A DNA stretch of 64,000 nucleotides from Butyricicoccus sp. Marseille-Q5471 (GCF_951230135.1 NZ_CATNVC010000002.1:310001-374000), one strand, 5' to 3'. Shown: positions 16,139 to 24,771, counted from the first letter of the stretch. Numbers and translations are program-made. The notes: generated from the letters alone by a model not told the origin.

Positions 16139-17320
16139 ATGAAAAAGGTACTTGAACTGCGTGAAAAGCGTGCAAAGGCATGGGATGCGGCAAAGGCGTT
16201 CCTCGATGCGCGCGCTAAGGATGGCGTGCTCTCTCCCGAAGACAATGCAACCTACGACAAGATGCTCGCGGATGTGGACGCAATGGCGCGGCAGATTGCC
16301 ATTGAGGAGGACCGTGTCGCACGGGATGCGGAAATGAGCCGCCCCACCAGCGCACCGCTGACCGAAAAGCCCGGCGCACAAGGCGCAAAACCCGCTTCTC
16401 CCCGTGCAACCTCCGAATACCGCGCGGATTTTCTCAACATTCTGCGCGGCAGAGCGCCCGTCAACAACGTGTTGAGCACGTCCCCCGACACAGACGGCGG
16501 TTACCTCGTGCCGACAGAATTTGAAACCCAGATTGTGACCGGTCTGGAGGAGGCAAACATCATCCGCTCCCTTGCAAAAACCATTAACACGTCGGCGGAG
16601 CGTAAAATTCCCATTGCCGCCACCCATTCCACCGCGCAGTGGACGGCGGAAAACGCCGCCTACACCGAAAGCGACCCCACATTCGCGCAGAAAACCATCG
16701 ACGCGTTCAAGCTCACCGACCTTGTCAAGGTTTCCGTGGAGCTGCTTCAGGACAGCATGTTCGATTTGGAGAGCTACATCGCGCGGGAGTTTGCCAGAGC
16801 CTTCGGCATTGCCGAAGAGGAAGCCTTCTGCGTCGGCACCGGAACCGGTCAGCCCACGGGCATTTTCACCGCAAGCGGCGGCACGGTGGGCGTGACGGCA
16901 AGCTCCCCGACAGCCATCACGGTGGACAATCTCATCGACCTGATTTACGCGCTTAAAAGCCCCTACCGGAGAAACGCGGTCTTTCTCATGAAGGACATCA
17001 CCGTATCCGCCCTGCGCAAGCTGAAGGACTCCAACGGCGCGTACCTCTGGCAGCCCTCCGTGCAGGCAGGTCAGCCGGACAGACTGCTGGGCTATCCGCT
17101 CTACACCAGCCCATATGTGCCGGCGGCGGAGGCGGGCGCTCTGCCCATTGCGTTTGGTGATTTCACGAACTACTGGATTGCCGACCGCATGGGGCGCACC
17201 GTGCAGCGTCTGAACGAACTCTACGCCGGAAACGGGCAGGTGGGCTTCATCGCCGCCGAGCGCGTGGACGGCAAGGTCATTCTTGCCGAGGGCATCCAGC
17301 TTCTGCAAATGGGTTCGTAA
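16139..17320 (+). CDS. Major capsid protein, HK97 fold
   Basis: 393 residues. The N-terminal ~110 residues form the coiled-coil delta/scaffold domain (LREKRAKAWDAAKAFLDARA) removed by the protease. The shell domain follows: SPDTDGGYLVPTEFETQIV, then ESDPTFAQKTIDAFKLTDLV and VSVELLQDSMFDLESYIARE, all standard phage_capsid landmarks. The ATG at 16,139 has GGAGG 9 bases upstream. Expected to be the most abundant late product. Confidence 0.94.
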   Translation: MKKVLELREKRAKAWDAAKAFLDARAKDGVLSPEDNATYDKMLADVDAMARQIAIEEDRVARDAEMSRPTSAPLTEKPGAQGAKPASPRATSEYRADFLNILRGRAPVNNVLSTSPDTDGGYLVPTEFETQIVTGLEEANIIRSLAKTINTSAERKIPIAATHSTAQWTAENAAYTESDPTFAQKTIDAFKLTDLVKVSVELLQDSMFDLESYIAREFARAFGIAEEEAFCVGTGTGQPTGIFTASGGTVGVTASSPTAITVDNLIDLIYALKSPYRRNAVFLMKDITVSALRKLKDSNGAYLWQPSVQAGQPDRLLGYPLYTSPYVPAAEAGALPIAFGDFTNYWIADRMGRTVQRLNELYAGNGQVGFIAAERVDGKVILAEGIQLLQMGS

Positions 17321-17347
17321 GCATTAAAACGAAAGGAGGCGGCGGGA

Positions 17348-17659
17348 ATGGACACCCTGCTTGAAAAAGTCAAAGCCAATCTGATTCTTTCGCATACGGA
17401 AGACGACGAGCTTCTGCAGCTGTACATCACCGCCGCCGTCCGTTATGCCGAAAGCTATCAGCACATTTCGACGGGCTATTACACAGAAAATACGATGCCG
17501 GCAACTACCGAGCAGGCGGTCATCATGCTGGCAAGCCATTTTTATGAATCAAGGGACGGTTCCACGGGCGGTTTCTTTGCCGATTCCGTGCAGGCGGGCC
17601 GGCAGGTCTGGGAAACGGTCAATCTGCTGCTGCGGCTTGACCGGGATTGGAAAATTTAA
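17348..17659 (+). CDS. Head-tail connector (gp6-like)
   Basis: 103 residues: LLEKVKANLILSHTEDDELL then a helical core and MLASHFYESRD, the pattern of the phage gp6-like connector that docks under the portal. It starts after AAAGGAGGCGGCGG and lies at the usual place after capsid. Confidence 0.88.
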   Translation: MDTLLEKVKANLILSHTEDDELLQLYITAAVRYAESYQHISTGYYTENTMPATTEQAVIMLASHFYESRDGSTGGFFADSVQAGRQVWETVNLLLRLDRDWKI

Positions 17660-17685
17660 AACATCGCGGATAAGGAGGGCTTGTA

Positions 17686-18018
17686 TTGTCTTTTGGAAAA
17701 ATGAACAGCTTCATCGACATCATCTCCAACGCACCGGTCAAGGATGCGGACGGCTTTGTTACCAACGGCGACACGGTTCTTGCTTCCGTTCGCGCCTACA
17801 AAGAGGAGCGCAACGGCTCGGAGCGCTGGGCGAACATGGCGGTGTTTTCCGAAGCGTCCGTGCTGTTCCGCTTCCGCAAAATTCCCGGCGTCGAGGTCAG
17901 CCCGTCTCTCTTCATCGTCTGTGAAGAAAAGTGCTATCGGATTACCAGCGCGGAGGATGTGCGCGAACGCGGGATGTATGTCGAATGCCTGTGCGAGCTG
18001 GTGGAAGGGAGCGAATAA
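17686..18018 (+). CDS. Head closure / head-tail adaptor protein
   Basis: 110 residues with FIDIISNAPVKDADGFVTNG, VRAYKEERNGSERWANMAVF and the end KCYRITSAEDVRERGMYVEC, fitting the SPP1 gp16-like head-closure family of small beta barrels. The start is TTG 17,686, six bases after AAGGAGGGC; an ATG at 17,701 would be too far from any ribosome site. Confidence 0.82.
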   Translation: MSFGKMNSFIDIISNAPVKDADGFVTNGDTVLASVRAYKEERNGSERWANMAVFSEASVLFRFRKIPGVEVSPSLFIVCEEKCYRITSAEDVRERGMYVECLCELVEGSE

Positions 18019-18125
18019 GGGGGACCCTGCAAAGTCGCAGACTTTGTGGGGAGAGGACGAAAAACGGATTGGAGCGGATATCCGACGACAGGCGGATGTA
18101 GCGGAAAGGAGTTTGTGAGGACGAG

Positions 18126-18560
18126 ATGGCACGAATGGAAATGAAAATGCCGGAGGACTTTCTTTTGAAGGTTTCCCGGCTGAATGAAAAGACGGACGAA
18201 ATTCTGCCCCGTGTGCTGGAATCCGGCGGGCAGGTGGTGCTGGAGCGGGTAATATCCAACCTCTCCGCTGTCGTCGGGAAAGGCACGAAAGAACCGAGCC
18301 GCTCCACCGGCGAACTTGTCGGCGCGCTGGGGCTTTCGCCCGCCAAACCCAAGAGGGACGGCTCCGGCTGGGACATCAAGGTCGGCTTTGCCGAACCGCG
18401 TTCCGATGGGAATTCCAATGCGAAAATCGCCAATATTCTCGAATACGGCAAACACGGACAGCCGCCCAAGCCCTTTCTCAAACCGGCGAAAACCCAGAGC
18501 CGCAAGGCCTGCATCGAGGCGGTGAAGGCAAAGCTGGACGAGGAGGTGCGGAAAATATGA
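18126..18560 (+). CDS. HK97 gp10-like tail completion protein
   Basis: 144 residues. A helical N-terminus (LLKVSRLNEKTDEILPRVLE) is followed by STGELVGALGLSP, FAEPRSDGNSNAKIANILEY and the PPKPFLKPAKTQSRKACIEA end that marks HK97-gp10 proteins. It joins the connector to the tail. It overlaps the next gene by 4 bp. The 107-bp gap before it contains an inverted repeat, CAAAGTC (18,030) with GACTTTG (18,040), of unknown meaning. Confidence 0.83.
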   Translation: MARMEMKMPEDFLLKVSRLNEKTDEILPRVLESGGQVVLERVISNLSAVVGKGTKEPSRSTGELVGALGLSPAKPKRDGSGWDIKVGFAEPRSDGNSNAKIANILEYGKHGQPPKPFLKPAKTQSRKACIEAVKAKLDEEVRKI

Positions 18561-18895
18561 GCGTGCTTTCGGAACTGAATACGCTTCTGACACCCATTCT
18601 TCCGGTGGAGACGGGCGTTTTTTCCGGCGTTCCGCCCGACGAATATCTGGTGCTGACGCCGCTGACGGACGATTTCGCCCTGTTCGGCGACAACGCGCCG
18701 CTGATGGATGTGTCTGAAGTGCGCATTTCGCTCTTTTCCAAGGGCAACTACCTGCAGCGCAAACGGCAGATTACGCAGGTGCTTTTGAACGCAGGCTTCA
18801 CCGTCATCGGACGCACCTATGTCGGGCATGAGGACGATACCGGCTACCACCACTACGCCATTGATGTGGCGCAGTCTTATGAAACGGAGGAATAA
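18557..18895 (+). CDS. Tail terminator-like protein
   Basis: 112 residues: LNTLLTPILPVETGVFSGVP, DEYLVLTPLTDDF, then VRISLFSKGNYLQRKRQITQ. The size, place and alpha/beta pattern fit the tail terminator / minor capsid group that caps the tail tube. Family assignment is by context and general shape. Confidence 0.75.
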   Translation: MSVLSELNTLLTPILPVETGVFSGVPPDEYLVLTPLTDDFALFGDNAPLMDVSEVRISLFSKGNYLQRKRQITQVLLNAGFTVIGRTYVGHEDDTGYHHYAIDVAQSYETEE

Positions 18896-18898
18896 TTT

Positions 18899-19498
18899 AT
18901 GGCGACTATTGGGCTGGATAAGCTCTATTACGCTAAAATCACCGAAGCCGAGGATGGAGAGGAAACCTATGATACGCCCGTCATCCTCGCGAAGGCCATC
19001 TCGGCGGAACTGTCCGTGGAGCTTGCCGAAGCGACGCTTTACGCGGACGACGGCGCGTCGGAGGTGGTCAAGGACTTCAAGTCCGGCAAGCTGACGCTGG
19101 GCGTGGACGATATCGGCATCACCGCCGCGCAGGATCTCACGGGCGCGGCGGCGGACGACAACGGCGTGCTCATTTCCGCCGGGGAAAACATCGCCCCGCC
19201 GGTAGCCATCGGCTTCCGCGCTCTGCGGGCAAACGGCAAGTACCGGTACTTCTGGCTCTACCGCGTTATTTTCGGCATCCCTGCGACTAACCTGCAGACA
19301 AAAGGCGACTCCATCACCTTTTCCACGCCGAGCATCGAGGGCACGGTCATGCGCCGCAACAAGCCGGACACCAAGGGAACGCATCCGTGGAAGGCGGAGG
19401 TTTCCGAGGGTGCCGCGGGCGTTACGTCCGAAACCATCACCGACTGGTTCGGGCAGGTGTATGAACCCACCTATACCGAAGCACCGGCCGGCGAATAA
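18899..19498 (+). CDS. Major tail tube protein (phi13 type)
   Basis: 199 residues. It starts TIGLDKLYYAKITEAEDGEE and contains LAKAISAELSVELAEATLYA and FKSGKLTLGVDDIG, as in phi13-family tail tube subunits, which assemble into stacked hexamer rings around the tape measure. Ribosome site GGAGG lies 6-7 bases before the ATG. Confidence 0.9.
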   Translation: MATIGLDKLYYAKITEAEDGEETYDTPVILAKAISAELSVELAEATLYADDGASEVVKDFKSGKLTLGVDDIGITAAQDLTGAAADDNGVLISAGENIAPPVAIGFRALRANGKYRYFWLYRVIFGIPATNLQTKGDSITFSTPSIEGTVMRRNKPDTKGTHPWKAEVSEGAAGVTSETITDWFGQVYEPTYTEAPAGE

Positions 19499-19511
19499 GG
19501 AGGGCTGACGC

Positions 19512-19901
19512 ATGGAAAACGAACGAACCGCCGTGATTACAATCGGCGGTAAGCAATATGAACTGATCCTCACCACCCGCGCCACCAAGGAAATCGCCAG
19601 ACGCTACGGCGGGTTGGAGAACCTCGGCGAAAAGCTGATGAAGTCCGAGAATTTCGAGATGGCGCTGGATGAGATTGTCTGGCTTCTCACCCTGCTGGCA
19701 AATCAGTCCATTTTGATTTACAACCTCAAAAACAAGGACGCACCGCAGGAACTGCTCACCGAGGAGGACGTGGAACTGCTGACCTCGCCGCTGGATCTGG
19801 CGGCGTACAAAAACGCCATCACCGAGGCGATGTTCAAAGGAACGGCAAGGAACGTGGAAAGCGAAAGCGAAGACGGCGCAAAAAACACACAGGGCGCGTG
19901 A
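19512..19901 (+). CDS. Tail assembly chaperone, short form (gpG-like)
   Basis: 129 residues: ERTAVITIGGKQYELILTTR, then ATKEIARRYGGLENLGEKLM and a helical body, the usual upstream partner of the lambda G/GT type tail chaperones. It coats the tape measure during tail assembly. Six codons before the stop is the sequence A-AAA-AAC in frame (19,880-19,886), a canonical -1 slippery heptamer, which joins this gene to the next frame. Confidence 0.9.
   Translation: MENERTAVITIGGKQYELILTTRATKEIARRYGGLENLGEKLMKSENFEMALDEIVWLLTLLANQSILIYNLKNKDAPQELLTEEDVELLTSPLDLAAYKNAITEAMFKGTARNVESESEDGAKNTQGA
19880..19886 (+). other. Programmed -1 frameshift site (A AAA AAC)
   Basis: The heptamer is split as X-XXY-YYZ in the gpG frame (codons GCA AAA AAC). 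Slipping one base back continues reading at 19,886 with CAC ACA GGG into an open frame ending 20,107. This is the same logic as the lambda G-GT slip. No strong pseudoknot is obvious to my eye downstream. Confidence 0.85.
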
Positions 19902-20107
19902 ACAATCCCTGCGGGAGAAACACGGAAGAAGTGTTCACGCGCCTGCTCTACTACGGAACGGTGCAGATGGGCATGGGCGCGGAGGAATTCTGGCTGATGC
20001 CCCTCGGCCTGTTTCTGGATTTATGGGCCTGTCACAAGCAGTTTCTCGGCATGGAAAGGCCGAAGCGGGCCGTCACGATAGATGACATCATTCCTAACGA
20101 TATTTGA
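19886..20107 (+). CDS. Tail assembly chaperone extension (T domain, made by -1 frameshift)
   Basis: Translation after slippage adds 73 residues, giving a fusion of about 198 aa. The added part contains EEVFTRLLYYGTVQMGMGAE and FWLMPLGLFLDLWACHKQF. The pattern of an early helix then a W-x-x-P/L-G-L helix is typical of the second chaperone domain that binds tail tube protein. An internal GTG (19,898) could be read as an independent start, but it has no ribosome site, which supports frameshifting. Confidence 0.82.
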   Translation, partial: HTGRVNNPCGRNTEEVFTRLLYYGTVQMGMGAEEFWLMPLGLFLDLWACHKQFLGMERPKRAVTIDDIIPNDI

Positions 20108-20212
20108 TATATCTTGATAATTGTGATATATTTCAATACCGTTAGGGACAGATAAACAAGAATTTTGTGATGAGGTTGAAATTTTGTGTGCTTTTAGGCG
20201 ATAAAGTAATTC

Positions 20213-20242
20213 TTTACATTGACATAACGATTGTGTTATAAT
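20213..20242 (+). promoter_or_regulatory. Promoter of the cargo methyltransferase
   Basis: TTTACA (20,213-20,218), 18-bp spacer, TATAAT (20,237-20,242), with an extended -10 TG at 20,234-20,235. A house-keeping sigma-A type promoter inside the otherwise late-transcribed tail operon. Confidence 0.75.
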
Positions 20243-20272
20243 AAGTTCAACTAAAGAAAGAGTGGTGTGTTG

Positions 20273-20422
20273 ATGTCGGTCATCCTGTAAGGATTTTGGT
20301 TAAACGCATGAAGTGAGCAGTATTCTGCTCTTATTTGTGTTGTAAAAAACTGCCTTACAGATTGAGCGAGCATCATTTTTTAATGGTGTAATTTGTAGCG
20401 CAGTAATATACTGTGCTTTTTT
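20273..20422 (+). promoter_or_regulatory. Attenuator-like leader: MSVIL peptide, paired arms and terminator
   Basis: A five-codon frame MSVIL (20,273-20,290) overlaps the arm CTGTAAGG (20,285-20,292), which can pair with CCTTACAG (20,353-20,360). Between lies GAGCAG/CTGCTC (20,315-20,330). A terminator follows: AGCGCAGTA / TACTGTGCT (20,397-20,417) plus six T. The layout matches ribosome-stalling attenuators that control antibiotic-resistance genes; the inducer, if any, is unknown. Confidence 0.6.
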
Positions 20423-20461
20423 GTTTTCTTTCTATAAGGCAAAATTAGAAAGGAAAATACC

Positions 20462-21187
20462 ATGTATTCATTTACAAACCAGTTTATGTCTAACGATAAA
20501 AATGCTGAGTTTCTGAAAGCCACTATGATGGGGCCAAACGCCATGCGGGTAGCAGAGGAATTGGCGTCACGCCTGAACATCAATGAGAATATGCGAATCC
20601 TTGACCTCGGCTGCGGGTGCGGCCTCTCCACGCTTTTGTTAGCGAAAAAATACGGCTCGTCCGTTTTCGCTGCTGACCTTTGGATTTCGCCCACTGAAAA
20701 CTATGAGCGTTTTCGGTCTATCGGGATTGATGATAAGACTGTTCCGATTTCCGTAGACGCGACTCAAGGCTTGCCTTTCGCAAACGGATATTTTGACCTG
20801 TTGTTCACCGTGGACGCCTATCATTATTTCGGTGATACGGCGGAAATGCTCCCGTCTCTCATTCCTTTTGTGAAAAAAGGCGGCTGTATCGCCGTGGCTA
20901 TTCCCGGCCTAAAATACGAATTCGGGAAAAATGTTCCCGATGTAATGAAGCCGTTCTGGAGTGCTGAGGTGGCAAGGACAATACGCTCCCTTACTTGGTG
21001 GAAAGATTTGTGGAGCGCAGCAGAGGGGATAGAAATCGTGGATATCCGCGAAATGGACTGCTGCAAACAGGCATGGGATGAATGGCTTACCAGTCCTAAT
21101 CCCTATGCCATACAAGATAAAAAAATGATGGAGGCTGAAAATGGGCAGTATTTTAATCTTATTCAATTGATTGCTAAAGTCATTTGA
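20462..21187 (+). CDS. Class I SAM-dependent methyltransferase (cargo gene in tail operon)
   Basis: 241 residues. AdoMet motif I is ILDLGCGCGLS (46-56), the acidic motif II loop VFAADLWIS and the post-motif region GYFDLLFTVDAYHYFGD are clear, so this is a small-molecule or RNA-type Rossmann methyltransferase. It is not a DNA methylase: no (D/S)PPY. It lies between the tail chaperone and tape measure, where phages normally have nothing, with its own promoter and leader, and the surrounding non-coding DNA is AT-richer than the tail genes. It looks like inserted cargo (a moron). The substrate is unknown. Confidence 0.87.
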   Translation: MYSFTNQFMSNDKNAEFLKATMMGPNAMRVAEELASRLNINENMRILDLGCGCGLSTLLLAKKYGSSVFAADLWISPTENYERFRSIGIDDKTVPISVDATQGLPFANGYFDLLFTVDAYHYFGDTAEMLPSLIPFVKKGGCIAVAIPGLKYEFGKNVPDVMKPFWSAEVARTIRSLTWWKDLWSAAEGIEIVDIREMDCCKQAWDEWLTSPNPYAIQDKKMMEAENGQYFNLIQLIAKVI

Positions 21188-21363
21188 ATATACTTGCTGT
21201 TTTGCCGCACAACTTTGCCCTCAAAGGCGTGCCTAATAGCATAACACGATACTGGTAAACCTTCCAAATTTGTTTTTGTGACATAAAGTAAATAATAGAC
21301 TAACTCAGGAGCAACCTTCGGGCTGCTCCTTTTTCATGCCCTTTTTGAGGAGGTGATCAGCAA
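21188..21363 (+). terminator. Gap before tape measure with terminator hairpin
   Basis: No gene. AGGAGCA (21,307-21,313) pairs with TGCTCCT (21,324-21,330) around an ACCTTCGGGC loop and is followed by TTTTT. It ends the cargo transcript or lowers tape measure expression. GAGGAGGTGATC precedes the tape measure ATG. Confidence 0.7.
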
Positions 21364-23790
21364 ATGGCGAATAATTTCGGACTGAAAATCGGTGTGGAGG
21401 GCGAAAAGGAATTCAAGAAGGCACTCTCGGACATCAATCAGTCTTTCAAGGTGCTCGGCTCTGAAATGACGCTGGTCACCAGCCAGTTTGACAAGCAGGA
21501 CAAATCCGTGCAGGCGGCCGCCGCCCGCAACGAAGTCCTCAATAAGCAGATCGACGCCCAGAAGGCGAAAATCAAAACTCTGCGCGCCGCCCTGCAAAAC
21601 GCCTCCGACTCCTTCGGCGAGAACGACCGCCGCGCCCAGAACTGGCAGATTCAGCTGAACAAGGCGCAGGCGGAGCTCAACGGCATGGAGCGCGAGCTTT
21701 CCCAGTCCACCGAGGGCGCGGACAATTTAGGAAACGAACTGAAGGAAAGCGGCGACGAGGCGGCAAAGTCCGGTTCCAAGTTTGAAAAGCTGGGCGGCGT
21801 TTTAAAGGGCGTCGGCGTGGCGATGGGCGCGGTCGTGGTCGCCGCCGGTGTCGCCGCCGTCAAGCTCGGCAAGGAAGTCGTCGCCGCTTATGCGGACTAT
21901 GAGCAGCTGGTGGGCGGCGTGGACACGCTTTTCAAGGATTCCAGCGCGGCCGTCCAGAACTATGCCGCCAACGCCTTCCAAACCGCCGGCATGTCCGCCA
22001 ACGAGTACATGGAGACGGTCACCAGCTTTTCAGCCAGCCTCATTCAGTCCCTCGGCGGCGACACCGCCAAGGCGGCAAAGGCGGCGGACACGGCGATTAC
22101 CGATATGTCCGACAACGCCAATAAGATGGGCTCGGACATTTCCGCCATCCAAGACGCCTATCAGGGCTTTGCCAAACAGAACTACACGATGCTCGACAAT
22201 TTAAAACTCGGCTACGGCGGCACGAAAACCGAGATGGAGCGCCTGCTCGCCGACGCCGAAAGGCTGTCCGGTCAGAAATACGACATCAGCAATCTGAATG
22301 ATGTGTACGCGGCCATCCACGTCATTCAGACGGAAATGGGCATTACGGGCACTACCGCCAAGGAAGCGACGGAGACCATCGGCGGCTCCATCGCCGGGAT
22401 GCAGTCGGCCATCGGCAACCTGACGGCGGGGCTGGGCGACGCGGACGCGGATATCCAGCTGCTGATCGGCAACGTGGTGGAGGCGTTTCAGAACGTGGTC
22501 AAGAACATCACGCCGGTGATTGAGAACATCGTCGCCGCCCTGCCTGCCGCCTTGGACGGGATTCTGCAGGCGGTCGGAGAACTGCTCCCCACGCTGCTGT
22601 CCACCGTGGTCAGCCTGTTCACGCAGGTGCTCGACACGCTTCTGACGCTTCTGCCCCAGCTGATTCCCGCGGCGGTGGACGCGGTCATGACCATCGTTTC
22701 CGCCCTCATCGACAGCCTGCCGCTCCTCATCGACGCGGCGGTGCAGCTGGTGACGGCATTGGTGGAAGGCATCGGCTCAGCCCTGCCGGAACTGATTCCC
22801 GCGGCGGTAAACGCCGTGACCACCATCGTGCAGGGGCTGATTGACAACCTTCCGATGCTGCTGGAAGCGGCGCTGCAGCTCATCCTCGGTCTGGCGCAGG
22901 GACTGCTCGACGCCATTCCGCAGCTGGTAGCAGCGCTTCCCGCCATCATCACCGCGCTGGTGAATTTTCTCATTGGCTCAATTCCGCAGATTATCGAGGC
23001 CGGCATTCAGCTTCTGACCTCTCTGGTGACCGCCCTGCCGCAGATTATCGAGGCGGTGACGGCGGCAATTCCCCAGATTGTGGACGGCCTTGTGAATGCG
23101 CTGATTCTTTCCATCCCCCTCATTGTGGAAGCGGGCGTGAAGCTGCTCATCGCGCTGATTCAGAATCTGCCGCTCATCATCACGACGGTGGTCTCCGCCA
23201 TTCCGCAGATTGTCGCCGCCCTGTCGAGCGCCTTTGCCGGCAACACCGGAAAAATCATCACGGCGGGCGTCAGGCTGCTGGTTTCGCTGATCGCCAATCT
23301 TCCCTCCGTCATTGCGGCAATCGTCAGGGCGGTGCCGCAGATCGTGGCGGGCCTCGTCCGGGCGTTCACCGGCTACATCGGGCAGATGGCGCAGGTGGGC
23401 GGCAACCTCATCAAGGGCTTGTGGCAGGGCATTTCGGATGCGGGCGCGTGGCTGTGGAACAAAATCAGCGGCTTCTTCGGCGGCATCGTGGACCGCATCA
23501 AGGACTTTTTCGGCATCCATTCGCCCTCGACGCTGTTCGCCGGTCTTGGCCGGAACATGGGCGAAGGCATCGGCGTGGGGTTCGAGGACGCGATGGCTTC
23601 TGTCTCCCGTGAGATGCAGAACGCCATCCCCGCCAGCTTTTCCGTAAGCGCCGGCGCATCCGGGCGAACGGTTTCCGCAGGAACAAGCATCACCCAAAAT
23701 ATCTCGGTGGTCAGCCCCAAGGCGCTGTCCGAAAAGGAGCTTGCCCGGGAATTTAAGAACCTTTCGCGCAAGCTGGCGCTGGAGTACTAA
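21364..23790 (+). CDS. Tail tape measure protein
   Basis: 808 residues setting tail length. A coiled-coil N-terminus (KEFKKALSDINQSFKVLGSE) is followed by the core LGKEVVAAYADYEQLVGGVD and NEYMETVTSFSASLIQSLGG. From ~380 to ~670 there are repeated hydrophobic helices (units ending in LPQII, IPQIV, IPLIV). It ends with KDFFGIHSPSTLFAGLGRNM, the common tape-measure C-motif. A tail of about 100-110 nm would be expected at 1.5 angstrom per residue; this is rule-of-thumb inference. Confidence 0.92.
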   Translation: MANNFGLKIGVEGEKEFKKALSDINQSFKVLGSEMTLVTSQFDKQDKSVQAAAARNEVLNKQIDAQKAKIKTLRAALQNASDSFGENDRRAQNWQIQLNKAQAELNGMERELSQSTEGADNLGNELKESGDEAAKSGSKFEKLGGVLKGVGVAMGAVVVAAGVAAVKLGKEVVAAYADYEQLVGGVDTLFKDSSAAVQNYAANAFQTAGMSANEYMETVTSFSASLIQSLGGDTAKAAKAADTAITDMSDNANKMGSDISAIQDAYQGFAKQNYTMLDNLKLGYGGTKTEMERLLADAERLSGQKYDISNLNDVYAAIHVIQTEMGITGTTAKEATETIGGSIAGMQSAIGNLTAGLGDADADIQLLIGNVVEAFQNVVKNITPVIENIVAALPAALDGILQAVGELLPTLLSTVVSLFTQVLDTLLTLLPQLIPAAVDAVMTIVSALIDSLPLLIDAAVQLVTALVEGIGSALPELIPAAVNAVTTIVQGLIDNLPMLLEAALQLILGLAQGLLDAIPQLVAALPAIITALVNFLIGSIPQIIEAGIQLLTSLVTALPQIIEAVTAAIPQIVDGLVNALILSIPLIVEAGVKLLIALIQNLPLIITTVVSAIPQIVAALSSAFAGNTGKIITAGVRLLVSLIANLPSVIAAIVRAVPQIVAGLVRAFTGYIGQMAQVGGNLIKGLWQGISDAGAWLWNKISGFFGGIVDRIKDFFGIHSPSTLFAGLGRNMGEGIGVGFEDAMASVSREMQNAIPASFSVSAGASGRTVSAGTSITQNISVVSPKALSEKELAREFKNLSRKLALEY

Positions 23791-23802
23791 AGGAGGGACG
23801 GC

Positions 23803-24654
23803 ATGGAACTGACCTATACCAACGAATCGGGAGAAAAACTGACGCTGCGGCAGACAAAGCCGTTCTTTCTGACGAAGCTCGACGGCGCGGGAAGCGTCCG
23901 CCAGACCGTCAACACCTTTCAGGCGCCCCAGCAGGACGGCGCTTTTTTCATCTCCTCCGCGCTGGACATGCGCAACATCACGCTGGAAGGAACGATTGTG
24001 GCAGGAACACCGAACACAGCCTACGAGTACCGCAGGCAGTTTTTGAAGATATTCACGCCCAAACAGCAGGGCACGCTGACCTATCGGAACCGGCAGATTG
24101 CCTGCGTGGTGGAGGAAGCCGGGTTCACCGCCTCGGGCAGGGAGCGCGCGCCGGGCTTTTTCGTCAGCCTGCTGTGCCCTTCGCCCTTTTTTGAGGCGCT
24201 GTCTGAGGTCCGCGCGGAGCTGGCGCGCTGGACGCCGCTCTTTCATTTTGTGCTGGAAATTCCCGACGGCGGCGTGGAATTCGGTTCCCGCCAGCCCAGC
24301 CAGATCATCACGGTGGAAAATCCCGGGGACGTGTCCTGCGGGTGCCAGATCGTGTTCCGCGCGCTGGGAGAAGTAGAAAACCCCGAACTGATGGATGCCG
24401 CCACCGGCGAATTTGTCCGCCTGAACGCCGTCCTGACAGCCGGCGAGGAAATCCGCGTTTACACCCATTTTGCGGGCAAGCGGGTGGTGCGGGTGCAGAG
24501 CGGCGAAGAAATCAGCGTGTTCAGCCTGCTGGACACCGGCTCGACTTTCCTGCAGCTGTCTCCCGGAACAACCACTCTCCGCTACGACGCGGCGGCGGGC
24601 AAGGAACTGCTGGAGGTCAGCCTGTACTACCGCCCGCAGTATTTAGGGGTTTAG
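23803..24654 (+). CDS. Distal tail protein (Dit)
   Basis: 283 residues forming the hub at the tail tip. It begins ELTYTNESGEKLTLRQTKPF and has ALDMRNITLEGTIVAGTPNT, YRRQFLKIFTPKQQGTLTYR and a galectin-like C-domain (VENPGDVSCGCQIVFRALGE), all as in siphovirus Dit proteins. It follows the tape measure by 12 bp with GGAGG. Confidence 0.88.
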   Translation: MELTYTNESGEKLTLRQTKPFFLTKLDGAGSVRQTVNTFQAPQQDGAFFISSALDMRNITLEGTIVAGTPNTAYEYRRQFLKIFTPKQQGTLTYRNRQIACVVEEAGFTASGRERAPGFFVSLLCPSPFFEALSEVRAELARWTPLFHFVLEIPDGGVEFGSRQPSQIITVENPGDVSCGCQIVFRALGEVENPELMDAATGEFVRLNAVLTAGEEIRVYTHFAGKRVVRVQSGEEISVFSLLDTGSTFLQLSPGTTTLRYDAAAGKELLEVSLYYRPQYLGV

Positions 24655-24753
24655 TGTGAAAATGCGCGCTGATGCGCCGCCTTTTCACACAACAAAAAGG
24701 ACTTAAAAGCCAAAAATCAGGGCTTTTATGCGCTGGCGCGCACCGTCCTTTTT
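24654..24753 (+). other. Two nested RNA hairpins between Dit and tail-tip genes
   Basis: Hairpin 1: GTGTGAAAA (24,654) with TTTTCACAC (24,682-24,690), enclosing GCGC arms. Hairpin 2: AAAAAGGAC (24,694-24,702) with GTCCTTTTT (24,745-24,753), enclosing TAAAAGCC/GGCTTTTA (24,704 and 24,721). All arms are perfect. The second could act as a terminator or processing site inside the late operon. Confidence 0.65.
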
Positions 24754-24771
24754 GAAAGAGGTGAACGATCA

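Noticed and set aside
15845-17308. 487-codon minus-strand frame over protease and capsid
   Set aside because: Capsid and protease motifs are unmistakable on the + strand.
17942-19588. Long minus-strand frame (548 codons) over the connector and tail tube genes
   Set aside because: It overlaps five recognisable + strand phage genes and has shadow-like composition.
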